A stretch of DNA of 64,000 bases, taken from an uncultured Microbulbifer sp. (GTDB taxonomy: Bacteria; Pseudomonadota; Gammaproteobacteria; Pseudomonadales; Cellvibrionaceae). The notes under the pieces were generated by a model that was not told the DNA's origin, did no database searches, and saw only the letters and a list, made by a program, of their open reading frames with translations. The translations under genes and the position numbers were made by a program. Below are positions 54,070 through 60,348 of this stretch, in pieces; position 1 is the stretch's first letter; the number at the start of each line of letters is the position of its first letter. The stretch covers positions 558,001 to 622,000 of the forward strand of contig NZ_CANNGQ010000002.1 in NCBI RefSeq assembly GCF_947504145.1. Reading direction: 5' to 3'.

Positions 54070-55365
54070 CTAAAATTTAATGCCAAGCCCGATTTCAGTG
54101 ATATCCGAGCTCTCCCGAGTGATCGCATTTTCGCCCTTCGAATAACTTACCACTACCGCCAGATTCTCATTATTGGCGATTGGAAGGTGCAGGCTTACTT
54201 TAGTCTGTTCCAAGTCTTCATAGTCGTCGTTTAACTCTTTGACCCAGTCATGGGTGACTTTCAGGTTGGCACCGCTGGTGGTTAAAGGCGGAAAGAACGT
54301 GAGGGAAGACTGGTAACCCCAATAACGATAGGAGCGATTGCTTTCAATGTCCTGTGAATCACCGGGATCGCTGACATCGCTGATTGCCAGTGATGTATTT
54401 ACATCAAGCATGACCTGGAATAGAGAAAAGACCTCTTTCGGGATGCCGGTATATCGGGAGAAAACCGGGCTGTAGCTTGCCGACAGCGTATTAATGTTCC
54501 GGTCAAAGTCGAAATCTGTATTTTTGGCAATGTCGACAGTAAAGGAATGCTCCATGGAGCAAGTGCTGGTTACTGCCGGATCACAATTTTCATTGAGCGT
54601 GATCCAGGACCATTGTGATCCGACCTTGAAAGCAAGGGTGTTGATGTCGCCCTTTTCATTGTCTGAATCCACACGATTAAACTGAACTCCGCCGTACAGC
54701 CCCTGTTTAACCGTGCCATCCACTATGGATGGCTCCAAATCCTTACCGTAGAAGAGGGCGCCACTCAGTGAAATGATCTGATTGCTGGCTTCCCGATTGT
54801 CGGTAAAGCTGATTGTTGCGGATTCAGATTTTTCGAGCTTTTTGACCGGAGTTTCAAAGTTCTTTCGCAGGTGGATATTTTTTAAGATTGGAGGCTTGCC
54901 ATTCTTTGCTGTTTGCTCCGCTAGATAGGCGGTTACCTCTGAGTATGTCATTGGTACTCGCTTCTTGATCTCGGCGATCTCTGCCAGCCCACCATGTTCG
55001 TCACATACAGAACCATAGGCCGCATCGAGTTCATGCCCGGCCGAGGTTTCAAGAAAGTATGCGCACGGGTCAAGCGATTCAACCCCCTCCACTGCTTTGA
55101 GGAAATCCTCATGCCGCCCACCGCTCGGTAGGGTAACCCAATCCAGGTAGCCATCGTGATTCTGGTCCCGGTCTCTGTATTCATCAGAGAAGTTGGGCAA
55201 AATTATCGAGCGGAGCTCTATCGCAGATATCTGGCCATTATTGTCTTTGTCGAATTTGGCTGGGTCGACTGTTTCATCAGTCGCGAAAGTGGAGTTGCTT
55301 AAGGCGGCGATAGAAAGTGCCAATAAGCCGATTCGATAGTCTGTATGAGTTCTATTTTTTGACAT
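54070..55365 (-). CDS. EF-hand containing outer-membrane beta-barrel protein
   Basis: 431 residues: signal peptide ending near T-F-A-T; an EF-hand pair with loops D-K-D-N-N-G-Q-I-S-A-I-E (39-50, canonical) and D-Q-N-H-D-G-Y-L-D-W-V-T (67-78, Thr where Glu is usual); two Cys in a helical segment (about 100-125); then a beta-strand-rich C-terminal region (about 185-431) ending in L-G-I-K-F, a C-terminal Phe as in outer-membrane barrels. Calcium binding is predicted. No family name recalled. Starts within the 3' end of the small gene upstream (overlap 14 bp). Confidence 0.7.
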   Translation of the reverse strand: MSKNRTHTDYRIGLLALSIAALSNSTFATDETVDPAKFDKDNNGQISAIELRSIILPNFSDEYRDRDQNHDGYLDWVTLPSGGRHEDFLKAVEGVESLDPCAYFLETSAGHELDAAYGSVCDEHGGLAEIAEIKKRVPMTYSEVTAYLAEQTAKNGKPPILKNIHLRKNFETPVKKLEKSESATISFTDNREASNQIISLSGALFYGKDLEPSIVDGTVKQGLYGGVQFNRVDSDNEKGDINTLAFKVGSQWSWITLNENCDPAVTSTCSMEHSFTVDIAKNTDFDFDRNINTLSASYSPVFSRYTGIPKEVFSLFQVMLDVNTSLAISDVSDPGDSQDIESNRSYRYWGYQSSLTFFPPLTTSGANLKVTHDWVKELNDDYEDLEQTKVSLHLPIANNENLAVVVSYSKGENAITRESSDITEIGLGIKF

Positions 55366-55612
55366 GGTTGAACAGTATTTCCCTGGCAAACGCCCAAAAT
55401 GTTTTGGAGTTGTCTAGATTCTTGTTGCCCAGCGCTATCTCAAGGCGGTCATTCAGTCGCCTTGCAAGCTCTCGCAACCCAGCGGCATTGGGAATTTCCG
55501 ACTTTAGCTTTTTATTAAAAGGTAGCGGTCTGGTCGACTCGTAACTTTTCATTATGCAGACCTCTTCCCAGATAATTCTGCATATATCCCCGGTATCATA
55601 TTCTGATGGCAT
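55352..55612 (-). CDS. small hypothetical protein coupled to the EF-hand gene
   Basis: Up to 86 residues, soluble, basic, helical (L-R-E-L-A-R-R-L-N-D-R-L-E-I-A-L). An alternative start at 55552 (M-K-S-Y-E-S) has GAAGAGG eight bases upstream and gives 66 residues. Its end overlaps the start of the EF-hand barrel gene by 14 bp, so the two are likely co-expressed. Function unknown. Confidence 0.55.
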   Translation of the reverse strand: MPSEYDTGDICRIIWEEVCIMKSYESTRPLPFNKKLKSEIPNAAGLRELARRLNDRLEIALGNKNLDNSKTFWAFAREILFNHVKK

Positions 55613-55660
55613 ATGGGGCTCTCGTTTATTGGTTGGTTGATATTCTGACGTATATTTGCG

Positions 55661-55750
55661 TGGCGTCTTTTATAACACGGTAGTCTTTATTCGGGGAGGT
55701 ACTGTAAGCGGCTGTAATTTGGGAGTTTGTGCTTACTTACCCATGCGGTG
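55661..55750 (+). repeat. dispersed degenerate repeat, copy A
   Basis: About 90 bp starting at GTGGCG and covering the best core CTGTAA...GCTGTAATTT...AGTTTGTGCTTACTTAC...ATGCG near 55702-55747. A second copy lies at 60019-60111 in the same orientation. By eye the core of about 46 bp is near 80% identical after one or two gaps. It lies in the intergenic space upstream of the small coupled gene. Confidence 0.65.
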
Positions 55751-55760
55751 CGGTAGGAGT

Positions 55761-55796
55761 GATGCATATCTCCAAAATGGGGCGAAGATATGCATC
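55761..55796. promoter_or_regulatory. 11-bp perfect inverted repeat
   Basis: GATGCATATCT (55761-55771) and AGATATGCATC (55786-55796) are perfect complements separated by 14 bases. It lies directly after dispersed repeat copy A. Could be a dimeric protein site or a hairpin; there is no T-tract. Confidence 0.5.
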
Positions 55797-55857
55797 TAGC
55801 TATTTCACTGAGATTTGACGGGGGTGTATCAGCAGCTAGAAAGTACTACAGAGAGGG

Positions 55858-56721
55858 TCACTGCTTTTCTTTTTTGCGCAACTGGTACTGCGCTTTGGCC
55901 AGTTCGTTGTAGCGCTCAAGCAGGCTGCGGTCTGACTCTTCCGCCGCCAGCGCGATCAAGTCGATCTTGAGCTCACCGTGCTGGTCGAACTGGCTGGCGT
56001 AGGTACCCATATCCGGCATATCCGGCATATCCACTTCCCAGTTGGTCAGCTTGCCAAATACATAATTGCCGAACTGGAACGCCTCGTATTCATTTAGCAA
56101 TGTCAGGAAATCACTGAAGGAGAAACCCTTCAGGCTTTTCTGTGCTTCGAACGCCGCGGCGTAACCGCTGATTACCGCGTTTTGCGTATCTTCCGTTTCG
56201 CCAAACGCGTGCTGGAACTGAAACGAGTGGCGGGTCTCATGGATCAGGAACGCCAGCGACTCATATTTGGGCCGCTCGGCCAGTTTGGCCGGGTTCAGGT
56301 ACACGGTACCGGTGGAGGGATTCTTCGGATCGAAATCGAAATACACCATGCGGCCGGGATAGCTGTGATCGTCGATCAGCAGCTTGGGTGCCTCTACGCC
56401 CATGATCGCGATTTCCAGTGCAAACACCCGCTTCAGGTAGGGAATCTGCTGCTCCATAGTCAGGCTCGGCCAGCGCGCAATCGCCTCTGCCAGCTCCTTG
56501 TCCGCGCGGATCGCCGCCACCAGTGCATTGCCCTGTTCCACCGTCTGCTGAAAAGCTGGTTTCAAGAAACCGCGCGCCTGCGGTTGCAGCGCGAAGGCAG
56601 AGGGCATCTGCTCTTGCAATTCCGGGTTGGCAAAAAACTTGGCGTCCGCGACGGCCGCAGTGCTAAAGAAGGCGCAGGAAATGGTGCTGATCACCGTCAG
56701 GGCGAGGGCGGGAAAGCACAT
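55858..56721 (-). CDS. secreted putative zinc metallopeptidase-like protein (HExxH)
   Basis: 287 residues. The start M-C-F-P-A-L-A-L-T at 56721 has TTGGAGT upstream and begins a signal peptide ending near V-A-D-A. L-A-F-L-I-H-E-T-R-H-S-F-Q-F-Q-H holds an HExxH motif (161-165) with extra histidine; N-E-Y-E-A-F about 50 residues later is a candidate third ligand. An M-P-D-M-P-D-M repeat follows. Activity is inferred from the motif alone. Confidence 0.65.
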   Translation of the reverse strand: MCFPALALTVISTISCAFFSTAAVADAKFFANPELQEQMPSAFALQPQARGFLKPAFQQTVEQGNALVAAIRADKELAEAIARWPSLTMEQQIPYLKRVFALEIAIMGVEAPKLLIDDHSYPGRMVYFDFDPKNPSTGTVYLNPAKLAERPKYESLAFLIHETRHSFQFQHAFGETEDTQNAVISGYAAAFEAQKSLKGFSFSDFLTLLNEYEAFQFGNYVFGKLTNWEVDMPDMPDMGTYASQFDQHGELKIDLIALAAEESDRSLLERYNELAKAQYQLRKKEKQ

Positions 56722-56904
56722 CGTTACTCCAAATGGCTTCGAGGTGTGGCTGGGCATTATACGTATCTCGCGAGGGTGGCCCGCCGGTCTGCTAGGGAAG
56801 TTTCACTTTGAATACGTGGCCGGTGCCAGGCCTGCAGTATGTCCACATCCGGCAGCTGGAGCTGGCAGGGGTAGGCCCTCTTTATCGCTACGGGGCAAAT
56901 CTGT

Positions 56905-57204
56905 TCAGGTGATGGCCCATGCCAAGAGTGATAGCACTAGTCCTGCCAGCAGGAAAATCAGGCCCTTGATCATCAGTGATTTCGGGTAGCTGGCTTCCTT
57001 GTGAATCAGGGCATAAGGAAGTCCCGTTATCGGGCCGAGCACAATCGACAACAGCCCCCAGGCCCAGCGGTTATTACCCAGCGCTGTCAGCGCAGCCATC
57101 AGGCCACCGAACCAGAACAGCGTAACGCCGATTACCAGGATGATGAATATCGGTATGGTCAGCCATTGGTTGGCCAGAAATACGTTTAGGATTTCATGTT
57201 CCAT
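56905..57204 (-). CDS. small three-helix membrane protein
   Basis: 99 residues with three hydrophobic helices (about 12-38, 45-62, 78-98). Family not recognised. CGGAAG precedes the ATG. Separate from its neighbours by 183 bp and 162 bp. Confidence 0.65.
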   Translation of the reverse strand: MEHEILNVFLANQWLTIPIFIILVIGVTLFWFGGLMAALTALGNNRWAWGLLSIVLGPITGLPYALIHKEASYPKSLMIKGLIFLLAGLVLSLLAWAIT

Positions 57205-57366
57205 AATGCTTCCGGGTGAATATTTTGGCGCGATTGTAACAGGATCAGCTGAAATATCGCGCGGCCATCAGAGCTGGTTCCGTGAAACTCTTGACCTATG
57301 CCAGTGATCCACTGATACGCTAGTTTACAGCCGCTTGCCGGCGCAACCTGTCAGTGGAGACCTGAT

Positions 57367-58109
57367 ATGAAGAAACTGTTTTCGATCCTTGTAGCCCTAC
57401 TGGCGCTATTGTCCGCAAGCCTGGCCCAAGCCGCGCCGCGGGTGCTGATTGTGGCCACCAGCCACGAGCAGATGGGCGACACCAGCGAGAAGACCGGTCT
57501 GTGGCTGTCGGAACTTACCCACCCCTACCACGAGCTCAAGAAAGCGGGCTTTGAAGTGGAGATCGCCAGCATCAAGGGCGGCGCAGTACCTGTGGACGCG
57601 CGCAGCCTGGCGGATGATGATGCGGTGAACTTTGAATTCCTCGCCAGCCGCAAACCCGCAGCCTGCTGGACAACACCCGCAAGCTCGCGGACGTCAGCCC
57701 CAAGCGCTTCCAGGCCATCCTGTTCGCCGGCGGCCACGGCACCGTGTGGGACTTCCCCAAGAGCCCGGCGGTAAACAGCGTTGCCTCTGCCATCTATGAG
57801 AGCGGCGGTTATGTGGCGGCACTGTGCCACGGCCCGGCCGCGCTGCTGAACGTCACAGGCCCAGACGGCAAGCCGATTATTGCCGGCAAGAAAGTCGCGG
57901 GCTTCAGTAATGTGGAAGAAAAAGCGGTAGGCCTGGTAGAGTTAGTGCCCTACCTGCTGCAGGACGAGCTGATTGCACTCGGCGGCGACTACCAGGAAGG
58001 GAAAGCTTGGGAAAGCTTTGTGGTGCAGGACGGTCGAATTATTACCGGCCAGAATCCGCAGTCTGCAGCGGAGCTGGGTCGGGTGCTGGCCAAGGCTTTG
58101 AACAAGTAA
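57367..58109 (+). pseudogene. exported DJ-1/PfpI family protein, frameshifted
   Basis: The first frame gives a signal peptide (M-K-K-L-F-S-I-L-V-A-L-L-A-L-L) and the start of a type 1 glutamine amidotransferase-like domain (E-K-T-G-L-W-L-S-E-L-T-H-P-Y). It then runs into out-of-frame sequence after F-L-A-S-R-K. The other frame continues S-L-L-D-N-T-R-K-L-A-D-V and F-A-G-G-H-G-T-V-W-D-F and holds the nucleophile elbow A-A-L-C-H-G-P-A. One extra A in the AAA run at 57652-57654 would restore a protein of about 247 residues. Single-base indel, real or sequencing error. Confidence 0.8.
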
Positions 58110-58364
58110 ACGCTAGCTCGTAAACGCAAAGAGCCCGGTGACTGCCTGTGTTGAGACTTACGCAGACGGTCACCGGGACCTCCTGCCAGACTCGACAACA
58201 TATAGAATACGAGCCCCGTGCCCTTTCTCGGTTTTTTTCGATTCTTGCAAGAACATCTTTTCTAGCGAAGTTTTTAAAGAAAGGCTTTTTTTGATTTAGC
58301 GCTTTAGTAACCGGCACCGTTTTGCTGCGTCCGGCGCCTGAAAGGCGCGTAGTTGATTGACTTG

Positions 58365-59729
58365 TTACGCATTTACGCGCCTCATTAACTTTCTTAAGTT
58401 AGTGTACCAGTGCTGTTCAGCAATATTCTTCAGCTCGTCTACAAGCTCACTAGAAAGCTCACCTTTTCTGCATTCAAAGGTCCTATTTGCTTGCCAAGAT
58501 TTACCGTGTCCATCATCCACATAGTACCCCACACGCTGTAAGGCATAAGCGCAGGTTTCAAGTAAAGCAGGTGGGATTTTCTTAAATTTCAATGTTGTTA
58601 ATATGTCTAGAAGAACTGTGAGGCCTTGATCGTATGCTTCGAATGCTCCATGAGGCTCGGCTCTAACCCAAGTTTCATCGATGCAGCTGTTTAGGAATGA
58701 TACAAACCCAGAGATCAGGTTTGTTGAGAATGTACTTAGGGTTTTAAGTAGTTCAATCCTAAATTCTTTATCGTCGATAAACTTGTTTATAAGATCCTCG
58801 TCAGGAGATTCCAGTTGAGCAGAAAGGTTGTGCAATGCAACATTCTGCTTATCCTTCTCTTCTTTTAGTCTTTCATGAGTATCGGAATACTCCTCGAAAA
58901 ATTTAGTTAGCGCTGATGTTTCGATGATGAGAATCCCATTCCGGTCGCGATAGGGAGCGTCTTTAGGGTTTTCTGTACGGTATATTTGAATTACATCATG
59001 CGGGTAATTTTCTTGTTTATTTACGAAAACATTTTTAGACCAGTCGATGGCTGTCAACACATTTACATCACCTAATCCATAACCAAGGAGTAAGGTTGTA
59101 GATTCTTTTATCGTGAGTGCTAACTTTATTTGGCGATACTCATTAGGCCGAAAGAGAGATACGTAATCTTCCTGAGCAATTATGATTCCTTCAGGATTGG
59201 TTCTGATGCCATGTAGATGATAAACAGGAACTTGATCTTTTGGGGAGGTGAGGGATTCGTCTGGCCCAAGCGGAATTGACTTTCCTGTCAATAAGCTTTC
59301 GATAATTAAGTCATAATTAGTAGTAACTATCCATTCGGCATCTAAGTTATTCAGGTAATTCGAGTACTTTTCTCGGTTTTCTTTATCTGGGTACCAGCTG
59401 GTTAATAGAGCGAGTTGTCGCTTTAGTTTAGAAAGTGCTTCGTTGTAGGTGCAATCATTATTTTCGCTATACCTTACACATATACTGGATGCCACATCTG
59501 GATAGCTGACACCTTCTTTCCATATGTCTCCGTAGTCAATATCGAGCTTTTCTGAGGCCTTTTCTAGAAGCTGGTCCCATGATAATGCAATTTGATCAAA
59601 GTCATTATTCATTACGGCCTTGGAAAACCCTGCACCGATAAATAGACCAAGATTTCCATACATGCTCGACTCAGAAATAAATTCAATTGCTTCTTTCCGA
59701 GTTGGTTCTTCACCAAGCTTAGCGTTCAC
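58365..59729 (-). CDS. SIR2-family protein, candidate antiphage NADase
   Basis: 454 residues. N-terminal SIR2 domain (about 20-270): N-L-G-L-F-I-G-A-G-F-S nucleotide motif at 26-36, T-T-N-Y-D at 136-140, Y-H-L-H-G with candidate catalytic His173, and L-L-L-G-Y-G-L-G-D later. A C-terminal helical domain (about 300-454) was not recognised. SIR2 proteins of this layout occur in bacterial antiphage systems where they deplete NAD+. The gene is much more AT-rich than its neighbours and codon use differs, which suggests horizontal acquisition. No partner gene lies adjacent, so it is a candidate single-gene defence system. Confidence 0.85.
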   Translation of the reverse strand: MNAKLGEEPTRKEAIEFISESSMYGNLGLFIGAGFSKAVMNNDFDQIALSWDQLLEKASEKLDIDYGDIWKEGVSYPDVASSICVRYSENNDCTYNEALSKLKRQLALLTSWYPDKENREKYSNYLNNLDAEWIVTTNYDLIIESLLTGKSIPLGPDESLTSPKDQVPVYHLHGIRTNPEGIIIAQEDYVSLFRPNEYRQIKLALTIKESTTLLLGYGLGDVNVLTAIDWSKNVFVNKQENYPHDVIQIYRTENPKDAPYRDRNGILIIETSALTKFFEEYSDTHERLKEEKDKQNVALHNLSAQLESPDEDLINKFIDDKEFRIELLKTLSTFSTNLISGFVSFLNSCIDETWVRAEPHGAFEAYDQGLTVLLDILTTLKFKKIPPALLETCAYALQRVGYYVDDGHGKSWQANRTFECRKGELSSELVDELKNIAEQHWYTNLRKLMRRVNA

Positions 59730-59776
59730 TTCTTACTACCCATTTATATGTGTAACATTTTATTCAATAGCCCCAG

Positions 59777-59836
59777 ATTTAGGCGTAATAGCTCGATCTG
59801 GAACTGAATGCCTATATCTAGGCATTCTGCCTAAAT
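59777..59836. promoter_or_regulatory. nested palindrome 50-105 bp upstream of the SIR2 start
   Basis: The inner perfect stem GAATGCCTA (59806-59814)/TAGGCATTC (59819-59827) has a 4-nt loop. Outer arms ATTTAGGC (59777-59784)/GCCTAAAT (59829-59836) are also perfectly complementary. The TAGGC word recurs in the arms. It could be an operator for SIR2 control, a structured RNA or a recombination-related element. Confidence 0.55.
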
Positions 59837-59991
59837 ATGTTCGGTCTCTGTCTAAAGATACAACGGCACTAGTTTACCTGGCATGGCGTTAGCTATGCTG
59901 ACTTGGTGAGGGATCTGCAGCTCTCATCGGCTCCCCAGCTTTTATTTTTTGGAGGGTAAAAGCTCTGTGAGCAACGGAGAGCCTCTAAAGC

Positions 59992-60015
59992 GAAGTGTGA
60001 CGCACTTCTCTTTTT
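59992..60015 (+). terminator. terminator-like hairpin with no upstream gene
   Basis: GAAGTG (59992-59997) pairs with CACTTC (60003-60008) over a 5-nt loop, followed by TCTTTTTCC. No open frame ends nearby on this strand, so it could end a small RNA or a decayed gene. Confidence 0.5.
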
Positions 60016-60018
60016 CCG

Positions 60019-60111
60019 GTGTGGCGCACTTTATAGCACGCTTGTTTCGGGCAGGCGAGATGCTGTAATCAGCTGTAATTTTCGAAGTTTGTACTTACTT
60101 ACTCTATGCGT
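60019..60111 (+). repeat. dispersed degenerate repeat, copy B
   Basis: Second copy of the repeat at 55661-55750, same orientation. The shared pattern is GTGGCG...TTTATA-CACG...TTCGGG...CTGTAA...GCTGTAATTT...AGTTTGTACTTACTTAC...ATGCG. Non-coding in both places. Confidence 0.65.
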
Positions 60112-60348
60112 TTCGGGTTCTTGGGTGTTGCCGATCGTTAAGAAGTTCGCGGTATGGATTCTTTCGCCAGCTTAATGAGTATTCGCTAGCGTGTATCCGC
60201 TAAGGCATTTCGGTCTTTCAAGGAGTCACTCCTCAAAGCCGTATCTCCACTATCCATACCCAATTTAACCTCTGCCTACCTACACCCCGTCGCCCAACCC
60301 CACCACTCCTGCTATCTTCCTCTGCATAACAATGCAAAGGATCGCCCC

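Larger units (their letters stand above)
59730..60348. other. 619-bp non-coding region upstream of the SIR2 gene
   Basis: No gene was recognised. It contains a nested palindrome (59777-59836), an intrinsic-terminator-like element without a gene (59992-60015) and dispersed repeat copy B. GC rises toward the M16 peptidase gene. Confidence 0.6.

Noticed and set aside
59777..59836. Integron attC site
   Set aside because: The arms resemble GCCTAAC/GTTAGGC but are in inverted order and lack the GTT triplet; no integrase gene is present.
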